Shown here: positions 1-11,533 of the stretch, one piece after another
Position numbering within the stretch: position 1 is the stretch's first letter
How the letters are laid out: every line of letters starts with the position of its first letter
DNA from: JBBQVK01 sp038211735
Lineage (GTDB): Bacteria; Patescibacteriota; Gracilibacteria; Absconditabacterales; Absconditicoccaceae
Direction: 5' to 3'
Length of the DNA: 59,692 nucleotides
Assembly (NCBI GenBank): GCA_038211735.1
Contig: JBBQVK010000003.1
Location: forward strand, 1-59,692
Program-made: the position numbers and the translations under genes
The notes under the pieces: model-generated
Told to the model about the DNA's origin: nothing
Database searches by the model: none
Seen by the model: only the letters and a program-made list of their open reading frames with translations

Positions 1-1686
1 AATATTTCTATTGTAAGATGAGAATATAGAATAAACGGTGGAGCGCGAAGAGCTGCTGGGTGAATAATTAATGACTGACAACTCATAGAAATTAGAATGA
101 CTTCTTCTGTAAATTATGCTACGGAAACAAATTGAGAACTAACAATATGAACAGAACACTCTCATTTCTCCTCAAAAACCAAAGTTGCTAATGCACCTAA
201 ATTTGTTTTTCCACCAGTTGTAAATGCAAATTTTTGAGAATTTGTAGAATCAGATCAAGTTACTATGACAGGAATATCTTGAACTGATACTGTTAGAATT
301 TCATGAGGAGAGTATAGGATAAATGGGGGCGCGTGGGATAGGGCAGTTACCAATATTGTTAATTGAGATGTGATCCAGGTAAGGGTAATGTCTGCACTAA
401 CCGTTAAATCCGAAAGGCATACAACGATTAGTATAGGTAGTACAAGCGAGAAATTTTCAGTTAAAACAGCCGATAAAGTTGCAGATATTTCTGAGACGCC
501 TACAAAATTTGAATTCCATCCAAGATCAAGCGCACCATTAGGAACATTTATTGAGTCTAACGAAGTAGTTATTGCTGGACTCGCAGCAGCAGCAGCTTTA
601 TCCATAGCAAATTGACAATATAGGGTAAATGGTGGCGCATGGGCCAATACTCCACGCACAGTAAATAATTGAGACAGAGTAGTCGTTAGAACAAGATCAT
701 CTAACTTACATAATACAGAAACGAAAACCAAACTTCTTGTTTGAGGTTTGGATGCAGAGCATACAGTAAAAACCCTAGACGCACTATGAGTTCCCCACAT
801 AACTAATCCAATGCAAACTGTTCATCCAATCCAACAGAATTTCAATATTGCGGGTACGGTACAGGATACAAATGTACGCGCTATAACTATTTCTAAATGA
901 TGAGCTGTGTTACAAACGATTCCTCTTGTAGGAGGTAGATTTACTACAACGCTTCCTCGTTCTGTTTTGGAAGAAGGGAAAACAAATGATTTCACCATTC
1001 AATCAATAGATGCGAGTGGAGCGTCCATGACAAATGCAATTGCGCACGCACAAGTAATGTGTGAAGTTGCTGCAGGACGTTTGACGATAACAAAACCAGC
1101 ATCGTGAGCGACCATAGATTGAGATAAAAATGGTGCCAAAGTCGAATTTGAAGGAGGGAAAACTGATAATGGAGCAAGAGTTCAAGTAAGTACGTGATCT
1201 AGTTTTATGGGATTTGGTAAATGAAAAATTAAAGAGTGTTCTATAGAAAAAAATAAACGAACACGAAATACAGAATGACTTACACATGGTAAACATACAT
1301 ACAACTTTAGAGAAGTTACTGCCGATGGAAGAGAAGGTCCGCGGGCATCAGTAAGTTTTAATGTAAACGTTCCTAAAGAGGTAAGGGAAGGGAAAGGTAT
1401 CGGAGGTTGGTTGAAAAATCTCTTCGGTGGTAAGGATTCCGCAAAAGCTGGAGCTGGTAGTGGAGCAGCGGGCACAGGAACTGCTGCTGGAGCTGGATCT
1501 GCAGGAGGTACCGGCGGAAGTGCAGGTGGGAAAGGCAAAGGATGGTCACTTGGAGGTCGGTTTAATGGAATTATAGGAGGTGATTACTTCGCTCCTACGC
1601 TCAATAAAGCAACAAAAGACCTTGGGAAACGAGTAGATGACTATCCAGGAGGTGATAAAATATTTAAAGAAACGACTAAGAAGTAA
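1..1686 (+). CDS. Repeat-containing surface-type protein, 5' end outside window (partial)
   Basis: The frame is open from the first base to TAA at 1684-1686 once UGA is read as Gly (20 in-frame UGA codons); 561 residues are visible. The first ~230 residues hold three tandem modules of about 95 residues, each with a core like EYRINGGAW followed by xVNGDxVxVR and a Thr/Ser-rich strand; the INGGA cores lie near bases 34, 325 and 628. Such beta-sandwich repeats are common in large secreted or surface proteins. Residues ~475-520 are Gly/Ala/Ser-rich low complexity, and a short basic C-terminus ends in TKK. The N-terminus is missing, so a signal peptide cannot be judged. An adhesin or cell-envelope protein is likely; the exact role is unknown. 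Confidence 0.75.
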
Positions 1687-1802
1687 GGCCTAAAATACCA
1701 AGAAGGACCCAGAAGGGCGCAGATCACTAGGAATAGCCCAAAATAGTACAGAATTCCGATTTTCAATAAATATATCTATATTTTCAAAAAGTCTCATGTT
1801 TT

Positions 1803-1830
1803 TTGCGTTTTTCGCGATTCCACATATAAT
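1803..1830 (+). promoter_or_regulatory. Promoter for the 1861 gene
   Basis: TTGCGT (1803-1808), 16-nt spacer, TATAAT (1825-1830). The ATG at 1861 is 31 nt after the -10 box, the spacing seen at most promoters here. The rest of the 1687-1860 gap is AT-rich with no gene. Confidence 0.6.
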
Positions 1831-1860
1831 ATATTATAAATTTTATTTGTAGGTACATAG

Positions 1861-4800
1861 ATGGCTTGAGAGAGTAATATCGATAAGTCAGCTTCACTTG
1901 AAAATAAGGGCATTCTCCAACAAAAGGAGGAACTAATTACTGTTTCCAAGAAAGAAGTAATAGCTCATAAAAAAGAAGTTGAAATAACGCTTCCGGATAC
2001 ATATGAAATGTTACTTATCAAAGCAAATACTTTTAAGGGGACTCAACGTGAAGTGAGTATTCTTGACGTAGAAATAGGCCTAGCTATCGATAGATTGATT
2101 GATGACATAGCAGTAGAAAAAGGTAAAACTCCCATTGATCAAGTGAAGATTGATAATCTTAAATTGATGCGGGAGAAACTGACTGTAGCGAAAGTTGATC
2201 TTCCAGGACTTTTTGTGAAAAATCTAATTGCAACAATAGATAAAAATAAAAATACACCAGCACCAAATGAGATCAAGCAACTTATTCAAGATATTGATTT
2301 TGCATTAGCTGAAGTAAATACAAGACTCAGCAACCCATCCATTACTCCACAAGAGAAGAGCATTCTGGAAGGGCAAGAAAAGACGCTCAATGCAGCAAAG
2401 GATAAGCTTTGAGCAAGAGAAGATAATCAGGAATTAAATGATGCAATTGCAAAATATGTTTCAACGTATGAGAGCATTCGCAAAGATATTGGGACACAGA
2501 ATCTTGATCAGTTGAATAGCGTAAAAACCATTGTAGGAGAAGTTATTACAAAAATGGAAACTACGTATCTGCTTTCAAAAGGCGCAGCTGGATACATATC
2601 TGGTTTGCAATTAGATCCCGATGTGATTAGATCGCTTCTCACTCAAGCAAATAAGTTTGACTCGCTCAGTAAAGAGTTAGATGACAGAATTTTACTAGAA
2701 ACGTATCTACAGACTTATAGAGGTATCCAAGATACTATAAAAAGGACAGAATTAGAAAAAAATGCTGGTTGGAAAAAAGAGATAAAAAAACTTACTGAAC
2801 AGTCACAATTATTAGGATTTGATATCGATAACGTAGTTACAAAACTAAAAGAATATAAAGACATCGATCCTGCTACAATTAAACTTCGTGATGTAGTAAT
2901 TACAAACACCGTACCAAATACCGTGGTAGTCTCTGCAGTGAATAATCCTGCTAATGCATCAAGAAGTATACCCAAGAATTCCTCAAACAATGCACCGATC
3001 AGTGCACCAACGCTTAACAATACTGCGTCAGTGGTAGATCTTATAGATATGTCTGATCTTGGAATCAAGGTAGATGATGCATTCATGAAACAAGTATTGG
3101 ATATGTATAGAGGAGGAGCGCTAGTTAATATAGATGGGCTAAACGCAAATCAAAGAAAGTATTTGCAAGTATATCATCAACGTGTTACAGAACATATCAC
3201 TGGAGTAAAAAATGAAAGTGAAGCAGACTTCCTTAAGTGGTTTGTAAAAGAAGATTCTAAGTTTAATACTAAAGACCTTGGTAGTATTTCTGACTTCAGA
3301 GATCTTGCAAAAAACATCAAAGCAGAATCTAAAGAAATGAATAAAAAGAGTAAATACTTGATGGAAGCATTTCCTCATTTGATGGCGTATGCTTGTGCAA
3401 GACAGTTCAATGTTTCAGGACTTGAATCTTTCGATGCCATATTGAGAAATGGTCCAGCATTGGATCATAATCATACCGCTCCTGCACTTCGTACAGGTAC
3501 AGATATATGGTGAGCTCCATGCAATCTTTGACTTGTTGCAGAACAGTGGTTTGGCCCAGGATGGAGAGAGTGTGTGTCTAATATGAAACTTCCAGCATAT
3601 TGCTGTGTAGGACAAAGAGGAAGAGTATTCTCTACGTTCTTTCCGCCTGAGATGTGGTATCCTATGGATATTCCAGGGACCAATGCACACAAGAAACCTG
3701 AAATAGTAGGTGATGCGTTTATCTCTAAAACAGCAAACGGGACTTGGGAAATAGTTGGTAATATGAGTAATGATGCATTGATTGCATTATATCTTTCGGA
3801 ATATAACTCTAAGGTACTGTCTTCTAACCCAGAAACTAAAAATCTAGATATCACAAATCCAAAAATTGCTCATCAAATAACTCAACGTTGGTTTGCACCT
3901 GGAAGTTATGGAGTAGATGTGATTGGTGATTTGATGCGTAGATGAAAAACCCTTGATGAAGCTCAAGCAATTGGAGATAAAATTTTGACAGACGCACTAC
4001 GTTATGATGACGATCTAGTCTATCAAATACGTGATGCTTATAGTAAGCAGACTGACTTCTATTGGGCGGTAATTGAAAGAAAAACAGGGCAGAGAGTAAC
4101 CGATAGAGATGTTTCTAAGATCCCAGAAGATCAAAGATATCGCATGCTTTCTCGTGCTGCCGTTGAAGGATTCAGAATGTGATTTGGTGGCGGGATTGAT
4201 ATGAAACCAGTTATTGAAGATAGATTGTCAAGCGTATACGGCGGTTCATGGGGATATAAATGAGAGCTGATTACCAATAGTAACGAAGTAGTAGGGCAAG
4301 ATATTGCCAGGCTTATCGACGGGCAAAGAAAAGGATCAGCTATAGAGGGTAGAACGATGAGGGATTTTTGATCACTAGATCAAATCGTCGATCAGGTTCA
4401 AACACATTGAGTTTTTGATGCTGCAGGAAATGCTATCACAACTTGATTACAACAGTTGCCATGGATGCGCCCAGAGAATGCAAAAAGAATCTGAGGTACG
4501 TTAGCAACGGTAGGTAAAATAGCTGCAGTAATATTTGTAGCCAAAGGACTCTTAGGGCGGATTGGAAAATGATCAGAGTTCTGGGGGAAACTCTGGAGGG
4601 TCGGTGCTGTAGGAGCAGGAATTGCACTCTTTGGCAAAGATCTCTATGCATTGGGATTTGGTGGGAAGTGAGGGATGATAGCTGATGCTATGCATCACTA
4701 CCTAGATAAATCTGATGACTATGATAATCGTAACCTATCTGCACAAGAGATGTTAGGATTTTCCTTCTGAAACCTCACTATCAATGAACTATTGAGTAAC

Positions 4801-6018
4801 CTCCAAGTAAATAAACAATCTGGTCAGTTTGAATTTAAACCTGAAATTCAAGCAAGCTTTGCAGCGATGTGACTTGCTAAAGAACAAACCGAGTTACTTA
4901 ATTCACTTCTTGGAAGTGGAAAATCAGGTTTAAATCAAATGGTTCATGAATGATTGAGAGAGTCAGATATTAGACCTGATAATATGGATGCAGTGAAGGC
5001 TATGTATGGTACAGTCAAACTCAAAGATTATATTGCGCAAAAAGTTTTATTTTCAAATTATAAAAAAAGTATAGCGAACGCGCTTGGAGTAGATGCAGAT
5101 GATCCAAGAGTAGATGATGTTGAAAAGATTTATGGGCCTCTCAATGAGACAGAAAGGACATTGCTCTTAGAAAGAGTTACTTCTCTAGAGTGATTAACAA
5201 AACAATATAGTGGAAGTAAAGTACTTCTATTCGATCATTTATTCCACGCAAAAAGAGGAATTGTTGAAGCTCAACTAGGTGATCCTGCAGAAGTTACAAA
5301 ACTTGAAACTTGATTCCAAAATAACACAGCAATAAATGCGTTGAGAGACGCTTATTTGCTAGGTAATGCGCCATTTGATAGGACTAAGACGATAGCTGAA
5401 AATAATGCAGTCTATGAATCTGAGATGAAAAATATTTTCTGAGATTCACCGTATTATGACATATTGATAGGAGCAAAAGATGGAGTAACACAGATAGAAA
5501 CATTATTTACAGATCCAGCGCATCCAGATACAAAGACTGTGATGGGATTGGAAGATAAAACATGGTTTGTGAATAGAACAGATACTTCACTTGATCCGTC
5601 TCAAAGATATACAGAAGCTATAATGGATCTGTGAAATAAAGAAAGAATCATGATCGGAGTAGAGCCTACTGCTGTAGGAAGCACAACTAATGCATTGGTT
5701 ATGCGAACTCCACAAGCTGATGGAAGTCGAGCAAAATGGAGATTAAGATCTCTAGGCGATAGATCAGATATTAGTGGTGTGGGTCGAGGAACAAATACAA
5801 CTACAGGCGCTGAAGAGTTTACTATTAGAGCGAATAACGGTACTTCCTATGAAGACTATGGAATGTTTAACCCAAACCTTATGAAGAGTATAGCTCATAA
5901 TATTAAGGCGAACACTCCTTCATTTGAGCTTTCTGATAATGATTATGCAACTGGTGTATCTCCAAGCAAGAAAGACGTTGTAACGCTAGAAAGAGTCTCT
6001 GGAGAGGACAGAAGATAA
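1861..6018 (+). CDS. Very large coiled-coil/membrane protein (1385 aa), unknown function
   Basis: The ATG follows an in-frame TAG (1858-1860), so it is the earliest possible ATG; the frame runs through many UGA-Gly codons to TAA at 6016-6018. Residues ~1-330 are charged and helical, rich in Lys/Glu/Leu heptads (likely coiled coil). Residues ~390-560 carry Asn/Ser-rich stretches and a mixed alpha/beta part. Residues ~878-930 form hydrophobic, Gly-rich segments suggesting one or two membrane helices. The C-terminal ~450 residues are soluble-looking. No signal peptide is visible. It is not recognised. A similarly built 1147-residue protein lies at 13815-17258. A strong terminator follows. A structural or cell-envelope role is only a guess. 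Confidence 0.8.
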
Positions 6019-6047
6019 GCTAAACAAAAACCATAATAAAAATACCT

Positions 6048-6074
6048 AAAGACCGCATATTATGCGGTCTTTTT
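6048..6074 (+). terminator. Rho-independent terminator
   Basis: A 12-bp perfect stem (6048-6059 with 6061-6072; core GACCGCATA/TATGCGGTC) has a T-rich 3' end. It ends the 1861-6018 transcript. Confidence 0.85.
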
Positions 6075-6099
6075 CAGCACTCAGCCTATTGATGTGCTA

Positions 6100-6127
6100 T
6101 TGACATATTTACATAAATAAGTATACA
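6100..6127 (+). promoter_or_regulatory. Promoter for the UGA-free operon 6160-8545
   Basis: TTGACA (6100-6105), 16-nt spacer, TATACA (6122-6127). The same TTGACA-N16-TATACATTG arrangement occurs on the minus strand at 18050-18077, in front of another UGA-free gene. The -10 to ATG distance (to 6160) is 33 nt. Confidence 0.75.
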
Positions 6128-6159
6128 TTGTGTATCTAGTGGTAATTAACATACAGCAA

Positions 6160-6573
6160 ATGGGAAACAAATTAGACTCCCGCGAATTTGACCGTCGCAA
6201 AGAAAACTTTTATAGAAAAAGAGTTGTCTTTATGCGACAGTCGCCAACTACACGTGATCAACAGATTGAAAATTGGTATACAATATTTAACCAAAAAATT
6301 CGACCTGAAGATTACAACGTATTAAAGAATTTGCAAGAAATGATTGGTGTTATAACATCGAAAGATGTGATTCTTCAGATCGGTTTCCAAATAGGAGATC
6401 TTACTGGACAATCAAACCCATTACTTTTTGCAGAAAACCTACAGTCAGCAGTTCGGGGGAAAGAATTCCTCGCGAATACATTCGAGAAAATAAATTATTC
6501 TAACGCACTCAAGTCCGAAAAACCTAACGCAGACACGAGTGAAAATCTAAAAAGAAATGAGTATTCCAACTAA
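6160..6573 (+). CDS. Hypothetical soluble protein, 137 aa, UGA-free
   Basis: The ATG at 6160 was chosen because it lies 33 nt after the -10 box; a GTG at 6130 would sit at the predicted transcription start. The protein is basic at its N-terminus (RRKENFYRKR) and otherwise mixed helical, with no membrane segment. It ends at TAA and overlaps the next gene by 17 nt, so the two are probably translated together. It has no in-frame UGA, unlike genes on either side of this block. No family is recognised. Confidence 0.7.
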   Translation: MGNKLDSREFDRRKENFYRKRVVFMRQSPTTRDQQIENWYTIFNQKIRPEDYNVLKNLQEMIGVITSKDVILQIGFQIGDLTGQSNPLLFAENLQSAVRGKEFLANTFEKINYSNALKSEKPNADTSENLKRNEYSN

Positions 6574-8545
6574 CACTGGTCAGAGGTTGACCATAAACAA
6601 CCTCAAACACAGATCGATCGAAAACTTGGTTAAAGAGGAGCCGTTTGTTGACATGGAAAAACCCAACTGGGTTTCCAGCAGCGCTGTATCCAAAGGAGTT
6701 CTTGTATTCCTGGGGATTCTTTACACCATGACGGCCCTCTTCATTTTGAAAGTCTCCTTTATCGGAGCTTCTTTTAAATATGGTGTGTCAATTGCTTTCG
6801 TAGTAGGGTTCTTTACTATGGCTGCAATTGCTATGGTGTGGTTCGTTATTGCAAAGCACCGTACCATTCCAAAAGTATGGAAGCTTGGAATTATGGTATT
6901 CGAAGTGCTCATTATGAGCTTCGATGTCTATGTTTCTGCTTCCGGCTGGAATCTAGGAAGAGTGATGACGCTAGCCGAAAATAAGGCGTACGAGCGTCGT
7001 GATGCTTATAATAGTTACTATGACCAAGGGAAAGCGGTGTATTCAGGAATTGAAAACCTGAAAGCTCAAGCAGGGAAAATTGCACAGGATGAGAATAAAC
7101 AGAACGGAGGAAAAGGGAAAATCTGTCGTATTGCAAGCACGATTGATACGATGCTTTCTACTGTGAATTTTTCTCGCGATGTAATAGCTCCTGAAGTGCC
7201 AGTCTTTACAAAGGCATACACGCTGAAAGATTTGAATGTGTCGTTAACACAATATTCCGATCTTTTCCGTTCCGAAGAAAACCTTATCAAGGCGGACTTA
7301 GGAAATGCTGTTGGGACACTCGAAGCTCAAAAAAGTTTGGCACTTGAAGAAACTGAACTCAATGAATTCCAGCGAGCTAGTGTGAGGTATCTTGATAAAA
7401 TGCTTACTACATCAATTGATGATGCAAAAGAAGTGGCTGCTATCCAAATTCCTTCACCGCAAATCAGTAGCGCAGAACTAAATGCCGCATCGAAAGACGG
7501 TATAATTATGCGTATGATTGCTGGATCTGGCTTGTTGTTCTTCTTGGGCTTGATTGCTTACCTTACTTGGCAGAGGAAACGCAAGAGAGGTGCAGAAGAT
7601 CCATATGGATGGTTTGAACGAACGTTGTTAGTTTACTATCTTCGGGGGTTTAATATCCCTTTAGGATACACTGATGCAGAGTTTACATCCATACAGCTAG
7701 GATCGGTCGATGATGACCTAATCGAGCTCTTAAATAACGATACACCATTACGAACACGTCTTCAAACATCTGGATTGACTTATAGAGACCTTCGTGTTTA
7801 TTATGAGCAACTCGGACATACGTGCTTTATTCGCGCGTTCTCAGGAACTGGTGGCTGGACAACGCGTCGTCAGATTGATGATCTCATACGCGATCAAGAG
7901 TACGGACCTATGGCACGACATATTATCCAGACGTTGACGTTCAATCAGTTCACTGAAGCCAGAGCATTTCGTCCTGATGGAGGCGTAGCCGACATCATCT
8001 CGCGTTCTGAGTTGAGTGCGGGTTGGTACAATGCCATCATTGCTCGTACGAAAAATAAATTTGCAGACAATAGCCAAAGGCAGGCCTTTGTAGATAAATT
8101 TATGAGCGAGGGGAGAGAAGACGACGACTTCTACAGAAAACTGATTCAATGTATTGATGCATTCAATGCTTCACAGCTGAATACGTTGTCTCCACAATTT
8201 GTGGATGCATTGATACCTGCAGTTTCTGTCGACACGTTAACGATATTTGATACAGTGGACGCAGCTTCCTTTCTTCTTTACCAGAATCAGTGGACATCTG
8301 CTGATAGCATGGTGCTGCAGGATATGATAGCGAGAGGTAGTTTCACTACTTTAGCTTCATTGATCGAACATTGCCTTCGGATTAGCCCAAGGCTATGGAG
8401 TGACATAAAGCGTGAGTGGAAGGATGCAATCCGCCTCGCTGGACGTACAGTGGTGCCGGTAAATACCATAGTGGTTAGAGACCTAACGAGGACGACCGAT
8501 GAGGCCGTTATTCGAACAGGGTTAAAAGCTGTTTTCACAGTATAA
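6557..8545 (+). CDS. Multi-pass membrane protein with large extracytoplasmic and C-terminal domains, 662 aa, UGA-free
   Basis: The ATG lies inside the end of the preceding gene. Residues ~45-140 contain about four hydrophobic helices. Residues ~140-310 are charged and helical (coiled-coil-like). A further helix near residues 318-336 is followed by a basic stop-transfer (WQRKRKR). The last ~320 residues look soluble and carry many aromatic residues. Despite many Gly codons (all GGN) it has no UGA, whereas the M23 gene 3 kb downstream has about 30. A terminator follows 25 nt after the TAA. No family is recognised. A regulatory or transport role with a cytoplasmic C-terminal domain is possible. 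Confidence 0.8.
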   Translation: MSIPTNTGQRLTINNLKHRSIENLVKEEPFVDMEKPNWVSSSAVSKGVLVFLGILYTMTALFILKVSFIGASFKYGVSIAFVVGFFTMAAIAMVWFVIAKHRTIPKVWKLGIMVFEVLIMSFDVYVSASGWNLGRVMTLAENKAYERRDAYNSYYDQGKAVYSGIENLKAQAGKIAQDENKQNGGKGKICRIASTIDTMLSTVNFSRDVIAPEVPVFTKAYTLKDLNVSLTQYSDLFRSEENLIKADLGNAVGTLEAQKSLALEETELNEFQRASVRYLDKMLTTSIDDAKEVAAIQIPSPQISSAELNAASKDGIIMRMIAGSGLLFFLGLIAYLTWQRKRKRGAEDPYGWFERTLLVYYLRGFNIPLGYTDAEFTSIQLGSVDDDLIELLNNDTPLRTRLQTSGLTYRDLRVYYEQLGHTCFIRAFSGTGGWTTRRQIDDLIRDQEYGPMARHIIQTLTFNQFTEARAFRPDGGVADIISRSELSAGWYNAIIARTKNKFADNSQRQAFVDKFMSEGREDDDFYRKLIQCIDAFNASQLNTLSPQFVDALIPAVSVDTLTIFDTVDAASFLLYQNQWTSADSMVLQDMIARGSFTTLASLIEHCLRISPRLWSDIKREWKDAIRLAGRTVVPVNTIVVRDLTRTTDEAVIRTGLKAVFTV

Positions 8546-8571
8546 ACCCAGCAATTACCTACTAGATAAAG

Positions 8572-8601
8572 AAGCGATCACCGATTCGGTGATCGCTTTT
8601 T
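8572..8601 (+). terminator. Rho-independent terminator
   Basis: A 12-bp perfect stem (8572-8583 with 8587-8598, core GCGATCACCG/CGGTGATCGC), a 3-nt loop and a T tail follow the 662-residue gene. Confidence 0.9.
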
Positions 8602-8625
8602 CGTATATTGGAAAGTGTAAATGTA

Positions 8626-8678
<53 letters not shown>

Positions 8679-8752
8679 CTTTGGTCATTCACAGCTATTC
8701 TATTCGTATTAAAGGGCTTTTGCGCAACATCACTCATAATTAAAATAACCCT

Positions 8753-8775
8753 GACTCCTTAAAAAATAAGGAGTC
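8753..8775 (+). promoter_or_regulatory. 5' leader hairpin before the 497-aa membrane protein
   Basis: A perfect 9-bp stem (GACTCCTTA 8753-8761, TAAGGAGTC 8767-8775) with an A5 loop ends 20 nt before the ATG. Its 3' arm contains AAGGAG, the only good Shine-Dalgarno-like string near this start, held in the stem. There is no T tail, so it is not a typical terminator. A translation-control hairpin is possible. Confidence 0.4.
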
Positions 8776-8795
8776 TACAAAAGATAACTTCAGTT

Positions 8796-10289
8796 ATGAC
8801 AAAAACAAATAAGTTCATCGTCTTTACCTGCACCGTTGTTGCTCTGGTGATCGCAATTATGGCACTTAGCCATGTGTTCCCAGGATTTGGTTTATGGTTG
8901 GAAATGAATCCTACCATTACAATTCTTGCTATAATAGCGATATTAGGAATATTTGGATATTTCCTTTTCCGCGAAAAAAGAGTTGTTACAACACCGCCTG
9001 CAGCAAGTGCTACTGGAACACCGCCAGCACCTACACCTTCACCAGCACGTCGTTCTTTCCCATTAAGTAGGTGGGGGATTGCGGCAATTGTTGCCTATGT
9101 GGGATTGGTGATTTGGATTCTTGTTGATGACAGGATTCCGGATTATATAATCCTTCATCTTACTACATTGTTTTTGATGGCACGCTTCCTTGCAAGACCT
9201 GGACTTACTTTTACTGCAGAGATGGTTCGTCTCTTTGTAGGAGTTGGTTTACTATTGCTTGGAGTGATAGCAGTGTTCATCAAGACAATTAATCTCGATC
9301 CCGAGTGGTTGTGGGGATTCATTACAGGAGGTATTCCATTCTTGGTTATGCTTCTGTTGGTAATGACTTCTACTATCAGCCTCGCTGGGTTACGCTACAC
9401 GTCAGTAATAGTTGAAGCTACGGTGTGCTTTGCGTTTGTTTACCTTGTAGCTGCGTTACTGCATGCTGAGATAGATGATCGTCTTGCATATTCTTTGTTC
9501 TTAACACCAGTACTGTTTGGAATTAGTCCGCTATTTCCATCAGTATCGGTAACTACTGCACAGAGAGTTTGGTTGGTGGTTTTGGGATTAGGACTCGCAA
9601 TCTTATACACGATTATTGTGTTCGGACTGCCTAAAATGAACATCCCAGCACCTTCAGGACTTACCTGGAAGTTAGTCTTACTGACAGTAATATTTCTTGG
9701 CTTAACACTACTTGCTGAAAAGTATCCTCGTTTAAACTTTGTTACCAGGATCATTGTGCTCGCATTATTAAGCGTATTGATGTTCCCTGAAGTAATGGTT
9801 TATATCCGACGCCTTTTCAGTTGGTTACCATTCTTGATAGCACTCGGACTTACCGTGTGGGTTATGACAAGAGATGAGATACCAATGTGGGCGAAATATA
9901 TTCTGTCTGCATTTATATTCTTATTCTTCTGTTGGGATTACTTCAAGGATGTCGTTCATTGGTTTCAAAACCAATTCAATCCGATCGATCTCTCCAGTAA
10001 TGGATGGTGGATCGGAGCAATACTATTAGCAGTTGCTATAGGCGTGCTTACGTGGATTGCATTCAAGAACCGATGGCTGAGTTTGGTCTTGGTCGTTGCA
10101 GCATTGGCTGTATATGTCCTTGCAACCGATAGAGAGCCAAGCACTTCGCATGGTAACTCAGTCGGTGACTCTACTTCATCACCAGCTGGAAACTCACCGG
10201 CGCCAACCAAGAAAGAGCCGGAAGGCCAAAGTATCTGGGATAAATACCCAGGGAAACCCGTTGACGATTCGTCAACGATACACGAATAG
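8796..10289 (+). CDS. Polytopic membrane protein with Pro-rich linker and C-terminal tail, 497 aa, UGA-free
   Basis: Two N-terminal hydrophobic helices (residues ~8-58) are followed by a Thr/Pro/Ala linker (~65-90), then about ten more helices up to residue ~445. A polar Ser/Thr/Pro-rich tail (~447-497) ends in STIHE. All Gly codons are GGN; there is no in-frame UGA, and it ends with TAG, followed by a terminator. It is not recognised; a transporter-like or integral scaffold protein fits the topology. Its promoter lies on an (AT)15 tract, so expression may vary by slippage. Confidence 0.8.
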   Translation: MTKTNKFIVFTCTVVALVIAIMALSHVFPGFGLWLEMNPTITILAIIAILGIFGYFLFREKRVVTTPPAASATGTPPAPTPSPARRSFPLSRWGIAAIVAYVGLVIWILVDDRIPDYIILHLTTLFLMARFLARPGLTFTAEMVRLFVGVGLLLLGVIAVFIKTINLDPEWLWGFITGGIPFLVMLLLVMTSTISLAGLRYTSVIVEATVCFAFVYLVAALLHAEIDDRLAYSLFLTPVLFGISPLFPSVSVTTAQRVWLVVLGLGLAILYTIIVFGLPKMNIPAPSGLTWKLVLLTVIFLGLTLLAEKYPRLNFVTRIIVLALLSVLMFPEVMVYIRRLFSWLPFLIALGLTVWVMTRDEIPMWAKYILSAFIFLFFCWDYFKDVVHWFQNQFNPIDLSSNGWWIGAILLAVAIGVLTWIAFKNRWLSLVLVVAALAVYVLATDREPSTSHGNSVGDSTSSPAGNSPAPTKKEPEGQSIWDKYPGKPVDDSSTIHE

Positions 10290-10317
10290 GGCTGTAAATT
10301 TAGACCATATGTTTGGG

Positions 10318-10344
10318 CCCTCGGTGAATGTACCGAGGGTTTTT
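10318..10344 (+). terminator. Rho-independent terminator
   Basis: An 8-bp stem CCCTCGGT (10318-10325) / ACCGAGGG (10332-10339) with a T5 tail follows the 497-residue gene. Confidence 0.85.
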
Positions 10345-10408
10345 CTTTACTTAAAAAAACAGAAATTACACAACATCTGCTTTTAAAATTTATTTCCTGT
10401 TGAGAAAT

Positions 10409-11374
10409 TTATCTTATTGATCTTAACTGGAGTCCGTCATCGTCTTTGGTAAGTGCGCGATACATAGCTATATCTTTTTTTGCGTATTCACATCATGATT
10501 TTACTTCTTCAAGTCGAGCTCTCAATAATACAATTTGCGAAGAGAGCTGGTTGGTTTCGCGTTTTACATAGTATTGTACGGTCCCAGAAAGTATACTTCA
10601 AACATCAAATTTCTGATTTTTTAAGATCAAGTCTTGTAAAAGATCGATGTATTCAACAACGCGATAATCCTTGATTTGATTGATTCATTTGATAGGTTTT
10701 TTGCGGTGATCGATAGTGTCTTGTCGCGCTTCAATTTCGGAAATCTCTTGTGAAAGCTGGTTTATCTCTTCGACCAAAGGGTTTATAACCTGTAGCTGTT
10801 CGTTGATCTCGTCGTGCGATGCAAATGTTCTCTGAGATAAGAACGTAGAAAGTCCGTCGATGACTTTTGATAAAATTCCTTTGTGATTTTGTTGTCTTCG
10901 ATTCTCTACCAGTAAATCTGCACCCTCCGCAACTAATCACACCGTGGCTTTTTTATTAGAAGAGTTTACGCTATTTTGTAACTGTGGTAAAATTATTTCA
11001 ACTTGCGCGATATTTCTAAGTATACGATTTATAACTCATTCAAGACGATCTACTTCATGTACATCCAATAGTACAATAGAGGGGAGTATGTCTTGTAATT
11101 TAATTATCTCTTGCAACAAAGTTTCTTTATCGAGTTGTACGTATGCTTCTTGTTGGTTTAAAATTCTAATTTCTTGATTTTTTAAATCGATCTCATGCTC
11201 TTGTCTGTATGCTTTGCTTAACATTCGTGCAGGAAGCAATCTTTCAGTGAGCGTTTGTTTGACTGCCACCGCCGTCTGTTCGGTTTGAATTTCAGCAAGT
11301 GAATCCGTATCAAGACGCTCAAAAAGCTCCCTTTTTTCGATATAATTCTTATAAGTTTGTTGTAAATCGCTCAT
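10409..11374 (-). CDS. Coiled-coil protein, 321 aa, unknown function
   Basis: Starts ATG at 11374, 37 nt after a good minus-strand promoter, and runs through five UGA-Gly codons to TAA at 10409-10411. It is almost entirely helical and charged with Leu/Ile heptads (e.g. LQQTYKNYIEKRELFERL), so a long coiled coil is likely; no signal peptide or membrane segment is seen. It is divergent from the M23/RlpA hydrolase gene. It could be a scaffold or structural protein; no family is recognised. Confidence 0.75.
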
Positions 11375-11410
11375 AAATTTGCCTATTTAGACGTAAAAAA
11401 CGCGTACTAT

Positions 11411-11439
11411 ATAATACATTAAGTATCTAAAAATGTCAA
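11411..11439 (-). promoter_or_regulatory. Promoter for the 321-aa coiled-coil gene
   Basis: On the minus strand: TTGACA (11439-11434), 17-nt spacer, TATTAT (11416-11411); ATG at 11374 is 37 nt after the -10. Confidence 0.7.
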
Positions 11440-11533
11440 TACTATTTGTTGCGGTAATTAAGCAGTAATTGTAACTAATTCGTAGCATCAATATACTTAA
11501 ATTGTCGATATTTTAGCGCTTTTATAGAGGTTT

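Noticed and set aside
255..800. A 181-codon minus-strand open frame
   Set aside because: It lies opposite the repeat protein whose frame is continuous and has conserved repeats; the minus translation has no such structure.
10259..10277. Inverted repeat CGTTGACGA/TCGTCAACG
   Set aside because: It lies inside the end of a coding region and is followed by a separate, better terminator; no role can be argued.
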